From Knoellia sp. S7-12 (GTDB lineage Bacteria > Actinomycetota > Actinomycetes > Actinomycetales > Dermatophilaceae): DNA of 64,000 nt. The stretch lies in contig NZ_CP155449.1 in NCBI RefSeq assembly GCF_040518285.1, positions 3,410,001 through 3,474,000 on the forward strand. Reading direction: 5' to 3'. The notes under the pieces are model-generated. The model ran no database searches, was not told the DNA's origin, and saw only the letters and a program-made list of their open reading frames with translations. The position numbers and the translations under genes were made by a program. Below, in pieces: positions 24,175 through 32,449 of this stretch (position 1 is the stretch's first letter; the number at the start of each line of letters is the position of its first letter).

Positions 24175-26460
24175 GTGCTGCCCGAGTCTTCTACCCCGAT
24201 CCGTTCCCTCGCTGATGACATCAGGGGACGATCCGACGAGGAGCTCGCCGCCCTGCTCGCGGCCCGCCCCGACCTCGCCCGGCCCGCACCGAGTGACCTC
24301 ACTGCTCTCGCCTCTCGCAGCTCGACACGCGCCAGCACCACCAGGGCTGTCGACGGCCTCGACGCCGCACACCTGCACGCCCTCGAGGCCGCAGCCGTGG
24401 TGTCGGACGCCGTCACCGCCGAGGCTCTCGCCCGGCTGCTCGACGATGCCGACCTGGACCGGGTCACAACCCTCGTCGACGACCTGTGGCGCCTCGCGCT
24501 CGTCTGGCGCGCACCCCACGGCCTCGTCGTCACCCGCACCGCCGCCGATGTCCTCGGCGAGGGTGTTGCCGGGCTTGGGCTCCCGGCCGATGACCTGCCC
24601 GGGCCAGCCGCACCCGACGACGAGGCGCTTCGCGCCGAGATCGCCCTCGCGCCGCCGCGAGCCCGCGCCATCCTCGATCGACTGACCTGGGGCCCGTCGG
24701 TCGGGATCGTGCCCGCCGCAGATGCCCCCGGGCGTCGCGGCCCCGCCGACGACGGACCCCGCTGGCTGCTCGCCCACGGTCTCGTCCGCGCCGTGGCCGC
24801 CGACCAGATCGCCCTGCCTCGCGAGGTCGCGCTGGTGCTGCGAGAGGGTCGCGTGCACCGCAACCCTCAGCTCGAGCCCCCGCAGGTGCCGGGCGCCGAA
24901 CGCCAGGTCGACCAGGTCGACGCCGCGGCCGGCGCCTCCGCCAGCGAGGTGCTGGCCCTGCTCGACGAACTGCTCGACTCGTGGTCGCAGACGCCCCCGC
25001 GCGTCCTGCGCACCGGTGGGCTCGCGGTGCGCGACCTCAAGGCCGCAGCAGCCCAGCTCGACACGTCAGCCGAGCACACGGCATACCTCGTGGAGCTTGC
25101 CCTCATCGCCGACCTCGTCGCCGACGACGGCGAAGTCGACCCGCACTGGGTGCCGACCGCTGAGTACGACATCTGGCAGACCGAACCCGGTGGCGAGCGC
25201 TGGGCCCGGCTGGCGCTCGCGTGGCTGACCACGACTCGGGCACCGCACCGGGTCGGCAGTCGCACCGACACCTCGGCCGTCATCAACGCGCTCGGAGCCG
25301 ACGGGCAATGGCCGCCCATCCGCACCCTCCGTCGCGGCGTGCTCGACCTCCTGGCCGCTGTTGACCAGGGCATCGCACCCATCGCCACCGACATCGCCGA
25401 GGCCGTGCGGTGGCGTCGGCCACGACGGGTCCCCCGCACCCTCAACGAGGTCGTCGACGCCGTCCTGCGCGAGGCATCCTGGCTCGGCGTGACCGGCCAC
25501 GGAGCTCTCAGCGTCGGCGGACGCGCCCTGCTCGCCAGTGACGGCGACATCAAGGCTGTCGCCGACTCGATCCACCCGCACCTGCCCGCGCCCGTCGATG
25601 CCGTCCTCCTGCAGGCAGACCTCACCGCCATCGCTCCGGGGCCGGTCACGGGATCTCTCGCAGCCTTCCTTCGACTCGTCGCCGACGTCGAGTCGCGCGG
25701 CGGCGCCACGGTGCACCGCTTCAGCGAAGACTCGGTCCGCCGTTGTCTCGACACCGGCTGGACGGGCGAGGACATCCTCGCCGGACTGCGTGATGCCAGC
25801 AGCACCCCCGTGCCACAACCCCTCGAGTACCTCGTGCGCGACGTCGCGCGCCGCCACGGCACGATCCGCGTGCGCGGCGTGAGCGCCGTCATCCGCAGCG
25901 AGGACGAGGGCGGGCTCGACGTCATGCTCGCCAACCGCAAACTCGCCGCCCTGCAGCTGCGCCGCATCGCCCCGACCGTGCTCACGTCGCCGGTCGGCCC
26001 CGAGGTCGTGCTCGAGATGCTCCGCGAAGAAGGTTTCGCGCCCGTGACCGAGTCCCCCTCGGGCACGGTGACCGTGCCGACGCGTCCGGTGCGTCGTGCC
26101 GTGCGTCAACGGGCCGTCGACCCAGCACTCGTCCAGGCCATGGACCTCGCGCAGCTCGACTCACTCGTCGCGGGCCTGCGCGCGGCTGAATCTGAGGCGA
26201 GCACCCGCGCCAGCGTAACGATGGACGGCCGCGCCGGACCCGCCATCCCCGCCAACGACCCGACGACCTCGATGGCCGTGCTCCGCGAGGCCATCGCTGA
26301 CGGACGAGCAGTGTGGTTGGGCTACTCCGACGGCATCGGTCGCACCCAGCGTGTGCTCTTCTATCCGGAGCGGATCGACGGCGGCCGGGTCTCTGGCGTC
26401 AGCGAAGGCGTGACGCGCACCCTCTCGATCCACCGCATCACCGGCGTCGTCGCCGACTGA
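24175..26460 (+). CDS. XPB-associated helicase C-terminal/WYL-like protein
   Basis: This is a 761-residue protein of the actinobacterial family called helicase-associated or helicase C-terminal (helicase_C_3), found with XPB-type helicases. It has a long Ala/Leu/Asp-rich helical N-terminal part (about 1-330), a middle region with LASDGDIKAVADSIHPHLPAPVDAVLLQADLTAIAPGP, and a C-terminal WYL-like segment: SMAVLREAIADGRAVWLGYSDG ... TLSIHRITGVVAD. WYL domains sense ligands or nucleic acid. No ATPase motifs are present, so it is probably a partner of the XPB helicase encoded 1.8 kb downstream. The start is a leaderless-type GTG 24175. Confidence 0.85.
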   Translation: MLPESSTPIRSLADDIRGRSDEELAALLAARPDLARPAPSDLTALASRSSTRASTTRAVDGLDAAHLHALEAAAVVSDAVTAEALARLLDDADLDRVTTLVDDLWRLALVWRAPHGLVVTRTAADVLGEGVAGLGLPADDLPGPAAPDDEALRAEIALAPPRARAILDRLTWGPSVGIVPAADAPGRRGPADDGPRWLLAHGLVRAVAADQIALPREVALVLREGRVHRNPQLEPPQVPGAERQVDQVDAAAGASASEVLALLDELLDSWSQTPPRVLRTGGLAVRDLKAAAAQLDTSAEHTAYLVELALIADLVADDGEVDPHWVPTAEYDIWQTEPGGERWARLALAWLTTTRAPHRVGSRTDTSAVINALGADGQWPPIRTLRRGVLDLLAAVDQGIAPIATDIAEAVRWRRPRRVPRTLNEVVDAVLREASWLGVTGHGALSVGGRALLASDGDIKAVADSIHPHLPAPVDAVLLQADLTAIAPGPVTGSLAAFLRLVADVESRGGATVHRFSEDSVRRCLDTGWTGEDILAGLRDASSTPVPQPLEYLVRDVARRHGTIRVRGVSAVIRSEDEGGLDVMLANRKLAALQLRRIAPTVLTSPVGPEVVLEMLREEGFAPVTESPSGTVTVPTRPVRRAVRQRAVDPALVQAMDLAQLDSLVAGLRAAESEASTRASVTMDGRAGPAIPANDPTTSMAVLREAIADGRAVWLGYSDGIGRTQRVLFYPERIDGGRVSGVSEGVTRTLSIHRITGVVAD

Positions 26461-26465
26461 GGAGA

Positions 26466-26530
26466 CCGACTTATTGCGCAATCCGTCGGGAGGAGCGCAG
26501 CGAGGGACGACGGATTGCGCAATAAGTCGG
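26466..26530. terminator. GACTTATTGC-type hairpin, bidirectional terminator
   Basis: Perfect 23-base arms (26466-26488, 26508-26530) with a 19-base loop lie between the convergent WYL-like and HMG-CoA lyase genes. The ten bases GACTTATTGC near the outside are shared with the hairpin at 20300. Confidence 0.8.
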
Positions 26531-26533
26531 GGG

Positions 26534-27475
26534 TCAAGAAGGGGTGGTGAGGGCGCGGACCACGGCGGAGGGTGAGGGACGCCCGAGCTGCTGCGCCATC
26601 CAGGCACTCGTCTCCAAGAGCGACTCGAGGTCGACGCCGGTGCGCACCCCGGCACCCTCCATGGCCCACACGAGGTCCTCGGTGGCGAGGTTGCCCGTGG
26701 CGCTCTCGGCATAGGGACACCCACCGAGACCGCCTGCGCTCGAGTCGACGACGGTCACACCGTGGCGCAGGGCGACGAGGGTGTTGCTCAGGGCCTGACC
26801 GTAGGTGTCATGGAAGTGCACTCCGGTGCGCTCGACGCCAATACCCCTGTCCGCCAAGGCATCCAACAACCGCGAAACATGACCTGAGGTCGCGACCCCG
26901 ATCGTGTCACCGAGCGACAGCTGATCACACCCCAGGTCCATGAGGCGCTCACACACGTCGACGACCTGCTCGACCGGAACCGGACCCTCCCACGGATCTC
27001 CGAAGCACATCGAGACGTAGCCCCGGACCCACAGCCCCGCGTCCCGAGCCCGGGTGACGACCGGACGGAACATCTCGATCGACTCGTCGACGGTGCGGTT
27101 GAGGTTCTTGCGCGCGAACGTCTCCGTCGCGCTCCCGAAGATCGCGATCGCACCGACTCCAGCCTCGAGGGCGCGGTCGAGACCACGTTCGTTGGGGACG
27201 AGTACGGGGCGCTTCGGGCCCCGACCCTCATCACCGAGGAGGTCCAGCACTTCGCTCGCGTCAGCGAGTTGAGGCACCCACTGGGGGTTGACGAACGATG
27301 TGGTCTCCACTGTCGCGAGCCCTGCAGCGCCGAGGCGGCGGATGAACTCGGCCTTGACCTCAGCCGGCACGATCGCCTTCTCGTTCTGCAAACCGTCACG
27401 CGCCCCGACCTCATAGATCGTGATCTCGGGCGGAAGGGTCGGATCCGCCTCGACCTGCGGCGTGCGCATGCTCAT
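26534..27475 (-). CDS. Hydroxymethylglutaryl-CoA lyase
   Basis: This is 313 residues of the HMGL/DRE-TIM family. It cleaves HMG-CoA to acetoacetate and acetyl-CoA in leucine breakdown. The catalytic Arg-Asp pair is in VGARDGLQNE, the metal ligands in GVHFHDTYGQALSN, and the mobile Cys loop in GLGGCPYAESATGNLATEDLV. ATG 27475 (AGGATCAGG ahead) is preferred; a second ATG lies two codons later. The frame extends to 27730 without coding character. No other leucine-degradation gene is adjacent, so it may be an isolated copy. Confidence 0.93.
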   Translation of the reverse strand: MSMRTPQVEADPTLPPEITIYEVGARDGLQNEKAIVPAEVKAEFIRRLGAAGLATVETTSFVNPQWVPQLADASEVLDLLGDEGRGPKRPVLVPNERGLDRALEAGVGAIAIFGSATETFARKNLNRTVDESIEMFRPVVTRARDAGLWVRGYVSMCFGDPWEGPVPVEQVVDVCERLMDLGCDQLSLGDTIGVATSGHVSRLLDALADRGIGVERTGVHFHDTYGQALSNTLVALRHGVTVVDSSAGGLGGCPYAESATGNLATEDLVWAMEGAGVRTGVDLESLLETSAWMAQQLGRPSPSAVVRALTTPS

Positions 27476-27557
27476 GCCTGATCCTGACACGGGACCGACG
27501 TCCCAGTCAGCAGGGCCAGAAGGGCGGACCGGGCCACCGACCCCCCGCTGGGCGGGA

Positions 27558-27563
27558 TACCTT
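27558..27563 (+). promoter_or_regulatory. -10 hexamer TACCTT, leaderless start
   Basis: TACCTT ends six bases before ATG 27570. GAGG in the gap could also serve weakly as a ribosome site. Confidence 0.4.
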
Positions 27564-27569
27564 GAGGCC

Positions 27570-28292
27570 ATGAGCGAGAACGACAAGGACCCGCGTTCCG
27601 GGGAATTCACGGATCCGACGGCCAGCCCGGACTGGACCGCACCGTCGGGGTCCCAGGACCCGGCGCCGTCCCCGCCCGGAGCCACTGACGCACCGCAGAC
27701 CTCGCCGACCGAGCAGATCCCGCAGGGCACTCAGGTTCCGCCACCCCCTGCTGTGGATGCGCCCTACTCGCCCAACTACGACGCGCCCTACCAATCGCCG
27801 CGTAGCGACAGCAATCCCTACGCCGGCTCGAGCGCGCAGCCGACGAACCCGTATGCCGCGACGCCGCCACCCGCAGGAGATCCCTACGCCGCGCAACAGC
27901 CGGCCTACGACCCCTACGCCGCGACCGGCGGGTCGGCACCGCAAGGTGGCTACCCGGCATACAACGCTCCTGGTCAGTGGCAGGCCCCGCCCGCCTACGG
28001 TGCGGCGCCGCCCCAGAACACCAGCGCTCTCGTCCTCACGATTCTGTCGGGAATCGGGCTCGTGCTGTGCTGCCAGGTCTTCATGATCGGTTCCCTCATC
28101 CTCGGCATCATGGGGCTCACCAAGAACGCGGATGACCCTGAAGGTGCCCGCAAGATGGCGAAGTGGGGCTGGGTCGTCTTCGCGGCGAGCATCGTCCTCA
28201 GCATCATCGGCATCGCCATCTTCATTGCCCTCGGTGCATCCGGGGCGCTGGACGGCGGCGGCTACAGCTCCGACTCCGACTACACCTACTGA
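27570..28292 (+). CDS. DUF4190 membrane protein with Pro/Tyr-rich repeats
   Basis: This is 240 residues. The first 150 are disordered and Pro/Ala/Tyr-rich with a recurring (N/D)PYA unit (SNPYAGSS, TNPYAATPP, GDPYAAQQ, YDPYAATGG). The last 90 residues form the two-helix DUF4190 domain (SALVLTILSGIGLVLCCQV ... GLTKNADDPEGARKMAKWGW). Such proteins are common in actinobacteria; the repeats resemble extracellular or cytosolic Pro-rich tails that bind other envelope proteins. It lies 7 bp ahead of the XPB helicase and may share its transcript. Function unknown. Confidence 0.85.
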   Translation: MSENDKDPRSGEFTDPTASPDWTAPSGSQDPAPSPPGATDAPQTSPTEQIPQGTQVPPPPAVDAPYSPNYDAPYQSPRSDSNPYAGSSAQPTNPYAATPPPAGDPYAAQQPAYDPYAATGGSAPQGGYPAYNAPGQWQAPPAYGAAPPQNTSALVLTILSGIGLVLCCQVFMIGSLILGIMGLTKNADDPEGARKMAKWGWVVFAASIVLSIIGIAIFIALGASGALDGGGYSSDSDYTY

Positions 28293-28298
28293 GGTCGC

Positions 28299-29936
28299 GT
28301 GACTGACGGCGCACTGATTGTCCAGAGCGACAAGACCCTCCTGCTCGAGGTCGACCACCCCAAGTCGGCGGAGGCACGGCGCGCCATCGCACCTTTCGCT
28401 GAGCTGGAGCGAGCGCCGGAGCACATCCACACCTATCGCATCACTCCTCTGGGGCTGTGGAACGCACGCGCGGCCGGCCACGATGCGGAGCAGGTCGTCG
28501 ATGCACTGGTCACGCACAGTCGCTACCCCGTGCCGCATGCCCTGCTCGTCGATGTCGCCGACACGATGGCGCGCTACGGCCGCCTGACGCTCACCAAGGA
28601 CGGCGATCGTCTCGTCCTGCGCACCACCGACCGCGCCGTGCTCACCGAAGTGTTGCGGCACAAGCGAATCAAGCCCCTCATCGGCGAACGCATCGACGAG
28701 GACACGGTCGTCGTGCACCCGAGCGAGCGCGGCCACCTCAAGCAGGAGCTGCTCAAGGTGGGGTGGCCGGCCGAGGACGAGGCAGGCTACGTCGACGGCG
28801 AAGCGCACAAGATCACCCTCGACCAGAGCGACGGCTGGACCATGCGCCCCTACCAGGAGCAGGCGGTTGACGGCTTCTGGGACGGCGGCTCGGGCGTCAT
28901 CGTGCTCCCCTGTGGTGCAGGCAAGACCCTTGTGGGCGCGGGCGCGATGGCCAAGGCGTCGGCGACGACCCTCATCCTCGTCACCAACACGGTCTCGGCG
29001 CGTCAGTGGAAGGACGAGCTGATCCGCCGCACGAGCCTCACCGAGGAAGAGATCGGCGAGTACTCCGGTGCCCGCAAGGAGATCCGCCCCGTCACGATCG
29101 CGACCTACCAGGTGCTCACCACTCGTCGCAAGGGCGTCTACACGCACCTCGACCTGCTTGACGCCCGCGACTGGGGGCTCGTCGTCTATGACGAGGTGCA
29201 CCTGCTCCCGGCGCCGATCTTCCGGATGACTGCGGACCTCCAGGCCCGACGCCGATTGGGGCTCACCGCAACGCTGGTGCGCGAGGACGGGCTCGAGTCC
29301 GACGTCTTCTCCCTCATTGGCCCGAAGCGTTTCGACGCCCCGTGGAAGGACATCGAGGCGCAGGGCTACATCGCGCCGGCCGACTGCGTCGAAGTGCGAG
29401 TCACGCTGCCTGACGGACAGCGCATGGCGTATGCCGTCGCTGAAGCCGAGGACCGCTACCGCCTCGCCTCCTGCTCGGATGCGAAGCTCCCTGTCGTCGA
29501 GAAGCTCGTCGAGAAGCACCGAGGCGAACCGACACTCGTCATCGGCCAGTACCTCGACCAGCTCGACGAGCTCTCCACCCGATTGGGTGCCGAGGTCATC
29601 ACGGGGGCGACCACGGTGACCGAGCGACAGCGGCTCTACAGCGCGTTCCGCGACGGCGAGATCAGCCTGCTCGTCGTCTCGAAGGTCGCCAACTTCTCGA
29701 TCGACCTGCCCGAGGCCAGCGTCGCCATCCAGGTGTCAGGGACCTTCGGGTCGCGCCAGGAAGAGGCCCAGCGACTTGGTCGCGTCCTGCGGCCCAAGGG
29801 CGACGGTCGGACGGCGCACTTCTACACCGTCGTCGCACGGGACACCGTCGACGCCGACTTCGCCGCCCACCGCCAGCGGTTCCTCGCCGAGCAGGGCTAC
29901 GCCTACCGCATCGTCGACGCCGACGACCTCACCTGA
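28299..29936 (+). CDS. XPB/ERCC3-type DNA helicase
   Basis: This is a 545-residue superfamily 2 helicase. An N-terminal damage-recognition-like domain (about 1-170) precedes Walker A VLPCGAGKT (about 203-210), the DEVH box YDEVHLLPA (about 297-304), motif III LTATLVRED, and C-terminal helicase motifs including SKVANFSIDLPEASVAIQ and QEEAQRLGRVLRPKGDGR. The RED residues after LTATLV match the XPB signature. It starts at GTG 28299, seven bases after the DUF4190 stop. Bacterial XPB proteins unwind DNA 3' to 5' and are linked to repair; its usual partner is encoded at 24175. Confidence 0.96.
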   Translation: MTDGALIVQSDKTLLLEVDHPKSAEARRAIAPFAELERAPEHIHTYRITPLGLWNARAAGHDAEQVVDALVTHSRYPVPHALLVDVADTMARYGRLTLTKDGDRLVLRTTDRAVLTEVLRHKRIKPLIGERIDEDTVVVHPSERGHLKQELLKVGWPAEDEAGYVDGEAHKITLDQSDGWTMRPYQEQAVDGFWDGGSGVIVLPCGAGKTLVGAGAMAKASATTLILVTNTVSARQWKDELIRRTSLTEEEIGEYSGARKEIRPVTIATYQVLTTRRKGVYTHLDLLDARDWGLVVYDEVHLLPAPIFRMTADLQARRRLGLTATLVREDGLESDVFSLIGPKRFDAPWKDIEAQGYIAPADCVEVRVTLPDGQRMAYAVAEAEDRYRLASCSDAKLPVVEKLVEKHRGEPTLVIGQYLDQLDELSTRLGAEVITGATTVTERQRLYSAFRDGEISLLVVSKVANFSIDLPEASVAIQVSGTFGSRQEEAQRLGRVLRPKGDGRTAHFYTVVARDTVDADFAAHRQRFLAEQGYAYRIVDADDLT

Positions 29937-30039
29937 ACTTGGTCTGACTCCGATCAGCACCCAAGGGGTGGCAGACGCCTTGGTCACAGGCCATGCAGTC
30001 AGACGAAAAGCAAACAGTCCGCCCCCGTGAGATAACCAG

Positions 30040-30082
30040 TTCTTGGCGAGGCGATCACCTCTGCGTGGTCGCTCGCCAAGAA
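30040..30082. terminator. Hairpin downstream of the helicase gene
   Basis: TTCTTGGCGAG (30040-30050) pairs with CTCGCCAAGAA (30072-30082), and the stem continues inward with one mismatch to a 5-base loop. It ends the XPB transcript about 100 bases after the stop. The rest of 29937-30187 shows nothing else except a GGCATAC at 30150. Confidence 0.65.
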
Positions 30083-30187
30083 GTGGACATGTCGAAGGCA
30101 GGGATGACCCGGAGCGGACCCGGAGGGTGACCCTGGAAGGTGGGCACCCGGCATACGCCGAGGTTGCGCGTGTGTGAGAGTGGCGCA

Positions 30188-30814
30188 ATGACGCAGCCGC
30201 CGCAGGAGAACTCGACCGCACAGCCCACCCGCTTCCGGGTGCGGCAGAAGCTCACGATGATGGTCAACCGCTACGAGGTCCACGGGGTGGGCCCGGATGG
30301 CACCGAGGTCGGGCTCTGGGCCTTCGCCGAGCAGAAGCGGATGGCGTTCAAGGAGCAGGTCACCTTCTTTGCCGACTCGGGCAAGAGTCAGCCGGTGTTC
30401 GGGTTCAAGGCCCGCACGCGCATGGACCTTGGCGCGACCTACGACATCACCGATGCGACCGGGGCCTCGATCGGCCAGTTCCGCAAGGACTTCGGGAAGT
30501 CACTGCTGCGTTCGACGTGGCACCTCACCACTGCCGACGGACGGGTCTCTCTCGGCCAGGAGCGCAACCAGGGCATTGCCATCCTGCGCCGCGTCTGGGG
30601 CCTCATCCCGATCATCGGCGACATCCCGGTGCCGTTCCTCTTCCACTTCGACTTCACCCTGCCTGACGGCCAGGTCGTCCTGAGCAGCATGAAGAAGCCG
30701 GCGCTGCGTGACGTCTACGAGGTCGAACTCCCGGTCATTGACGGACAGCAGCCGATCGACTGGCGCATCGGCGCAGCCATGTCGGTGGCCCTCGACGCCC
30801 TCCAGTCCCGCTAG
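30188..30814 (+). CDS. LURP-one-related (tubby-like fold) protein
   Basis: This is a 208-residue cytosolic protein. The segments TRFRVRQKLTMMVNRYEV, FAEQKRMAFKEQVTFFAD, FGFKARTRMDLGATYDITDATG and IGQFRKDFGKSLLRSTWHL alternate strands and turns as in the LURP-one-related family, a tubby C-terminal-like beta barrel around a hydrophobic helix. Bacterial members have no defined role. ATG 30188 is the natural start; the frame reaches back to 30140. Confidence 0.75.
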   Translation: MTQPPQENSTAQPTRFRVRQKLTMMVNRYEVHGVGPDGTEVGLWAFAEQKRMAFKEQVTFFADSGKSQPVFGFKARTRMDLGATYDITDATGASIGQFRKDFGKSLLRSTWHLTTADGRVSLGQERNQGIAILRRVWGLIPIIGDIPVPFLFHFDFTLPDGQVVLSSMKKPALRDVYEVELPVIDGQQPIDWRIGAAMSVALDALQSR

Positions 30815-30820
30815 CCGAAT

Positions 30821-30851
30821 CATGCCACAACTGTGGCATGATTGTGGCATG
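30821..30851. promoter_or_regulatory. Toxin-antitoxin operator with three half-sites
   Basis: CATGCCACA (30821-30829) and TGTGGCATG (30832-30840) form a perfect inverted repeat with a 2-bp spacer, and a third TGTGGCATG (30843-30851) includes the antitoxin start codon. A -10-like CATGAT (30837-30842) sits between, six bases before the ATG. This is a compact autoregulatory site. Confidence 0.7.
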
Positions 30852-31088
30852 GCACGGACGCGAGTCAGCACCACGGTCGACGAACAGCTCCTCAGCGCGG
30901 CCAGGCGCACCATGCCCGAGGCGCGCGACAGTTCTGTGCTGGAAGCCGCGTTGGAGGCCCTCCTGCGATCCCACCGCAGCGCGGAAGTCGATGCGAGCTA
31001 CGCCGAGGCCTACTCGCGCACCCCTATCGATCAGCCCGACGAATGGGGCGACTTGGCGAGCTGGCGCTCGGCGGTCAGCTCCCGATGA
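30849..31088 (+). CDS. Ribbon-helix-helix antitoxin (MazE/VapB-like)
   Basis: This is 79 residues: an N-terminal ribbon-helix-helix (RVSTTVDEQLLSAARR) and an acidic C-terminal tail (EAYSRTPIDQPDEWGDLASWR) that would wrap the toxin. ATG 30849 follows a -10-like element by six bases and lies within the third operator half-site. Its TGA overlaps the toxin ATG (ATGA), the normal coupling in type II systems. Confidence 0.85.
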   Translation: MARTRVSTTVDEQLLSAARRTMPEARDSSVLEAALEALLRSHRSAEVDASYAEAYSRTPIDQPDEWGDLASWRSAVSSR

Positions 31089-31408
31089 GCCTCCCCGCCC
31101 GCGGTGAGGTCTGGTGGTGCGAGACACCGCAATTCCCCCGTCGTCCGGTCGTGCTCCTGTCTCGATCGGCCGCGGTCCACGGCTTGCGACGTGCGTTGGT
31201 CGCACCCTGCACCACGACCGTTCGAGACCTCCCCAGCGAGGTGGTGCTGACGCCGGAGAACGACCCTGTCCCGCGCCCATGCGTTGCGAACCTGGACTCA
31301 GTCGAGTCGGTGTCCGTCGCCCTGCTGGTTGAACGGCTCGGTCGCCTCAGTGACATGCGCATGCAGGAGATGTGCCGGGCATTGGGAATTGCCGTCGACT
31401 GCGCCTGA
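31085..31408 (+). CDS. MazF/PemK-family toxin
   Basis: This is a 107-residue endoribonuclease-type toxin with the PemK/MazF fold: LPARGEVWWCETP at the start, RRPVVLLSRSAAV, LVAPCTTTVRDLPSEVVL with the conserved Thr strand, and CVANLDSVESVSVALLVERLGRL at the end. It would cleave RNA when freed from the antitoxin encoded just upstream. ATG 31085 overlaps the antitoxin stop. Confidence 0.88.
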   Translation: MSLPARGEVWWCETPQFPRRPVVLLSRSAAVHGLRRALVAPCTTTVRDLPSEVVLTPENDPVPRPCVANLDSVESVSVALLVERLGRLSDMRMQEMCRALGIAVDCA

Positions 31409-31450
31409 TCGCACCGCTCGACGAGTCCGGGTCTCGCCGGCCTCACCGCG

Positions 31451-32344
31451 TCACTGATCGTGATCAGCCTTCACTGTCGTGCCGGGCGGCAACGTGACGC
31501 CGGGTTCTCCGTCTGCGTTGATCCGGGCCTGGATGGCGTCGCCCAGACCAAGGACCTCGAAGTAGGTCGTAGACCGGCCATCACTCCATTCGACGGTGAG
31601 CAACTTGCCCCGACGGGGACGAGTGACCCGTGCGATCGGCTTCCCCGGCCGAAGTGAACCAAGCCTCCAGGACCTCAGGCGAGCCACACCGAAGGGCGCG
31701 ATCATCAGAGCCAGCCACAGCCCCACGGCCGCAGGAAGCAACTCGAGCGTGGATCGAGCTGACCTCCACGCGTCCAGGGCCATGACCCGTTGCGGATCGG
31801 CGGGGTCGTAGACGACGACGGGAGTCTCTCTCAGGGAGTTATGGGGGTCCACGAGCCAGGCATCTACGGTGTGCCCGTCCACCTCGAACCGCACCTTGGA
31901 GCGATCAACGTCGCCTCGACTGTCCGCGTCGACGAAACTCACCGACTCCGCAGAGGCCTGCATGGGACTGTCCCCGAGGATCAATGCAGGCACACGAGTG
32001 TCGATGACGAACGTCAGCCCCACCAACACGGCGATCCATCCCACGGTCGCAATGCTCCACAACCATGTCGGCTGGAGCAGTGGCCACCGTCGTCGGCCGC
32101 GCTCAATGTCGGCTTGCCGCGCGCTGGCGCGGGTGACGAAAAAGGTGACGAGGCCTAGCAAGCCCACGAGCAGCCACAACCCGATGGCCCACCGAACATT
32201 GCCCGAAAGGAAGGCTGGCGGGATGCCGGAGACATACCAGACGAGGGCGATCGCGGCGAGGAGTCCCAGGCTCGAGGCAAGGCGACCGGCGATCTGATTC
32301 AGCGCTCGCGCCTGCTCGGCCGTGTCTCGCTCCCCCGGGTTCAC
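31451..32344 (-). CDS. DUF3592-like membrane protein
   Basis: This is about 297 residues with membrane helices near the N-terminus (two pairs) and again near residues 205-228. An extracytoplasmic segment contains VRFEVDGHTVDAWLVDP and VVVYDPADPQRVMAL, the DUF3592 pattern. The frame is open to 33211. GTG 32344 is preferred because a TAGGCT -10 lies seven bases upstream; ATG 32386 adds a Trp/Arg-rich stretch that looks non-coding. It is divergent from the MprA-like regulator. Function unknown. Confidence 0.75.
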   Translation of the reverse strand: MNPGERDTAEQARALNQIAGRLASSLGLLAAIALVWYVSGIPPAFLSGNVRWAIGLWLLVGLLGLVTFFVTRASARQADIERGRRRWPLLQPTWLWSIATVGWIAVLVGLTFVIDTRVPALILGDSPMQASAESVSFVDADSRGDVDRSKVRFEVDGHTVDAWLVDPHNSLRETPVVVYDPADPQRVMALDAWRSARSTLELLPAAVGLWLALMIAPFGVARLRSWRLGSLRPGKPIARVTRPRRGKLLTVEWSDGRSTTYFEVLGLGDAIQARINADGEPGVTLPPGTTVKADHDQ

Positions 32345-32351
32345 AACGCCG

Positions 32352-32357
32352 AGCCTA
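32352..32357 (-). promoter_or_regulatory. -10 hexamer TAGGCT, leaderless start
   Basis: On the minus strand TAGGCT ends seven bases before GTG 32344, identical in sequence and spacing to the marR promoter at 18692-18697. It decides the start of the DUF3592-like gene. Confidence 0.45.
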
Positions 32358-32449
32358 GGGCGAACCCAACGCAACAGGTGGGGCATTGCGGAGGCAAGCA
32401 CACGGCATACATCCAGCGAACTCCCAGATTCTGGGGCGACACTGAGCGA

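Noticed and set aside
27507..29519. 670-codon minus-strand frame opposite the DUF4190 and XPB genes
   Set aside because: Both plus-strand genes have clear motifs; this frame is an antisense artefact of codon bias.
29937..30187. Possible tRNA or small RNA in the 251-bp gap after the XPB gene
   Set aside because: I found a terminator-like stem but no cloverleaf or conserved T-arm pattern.
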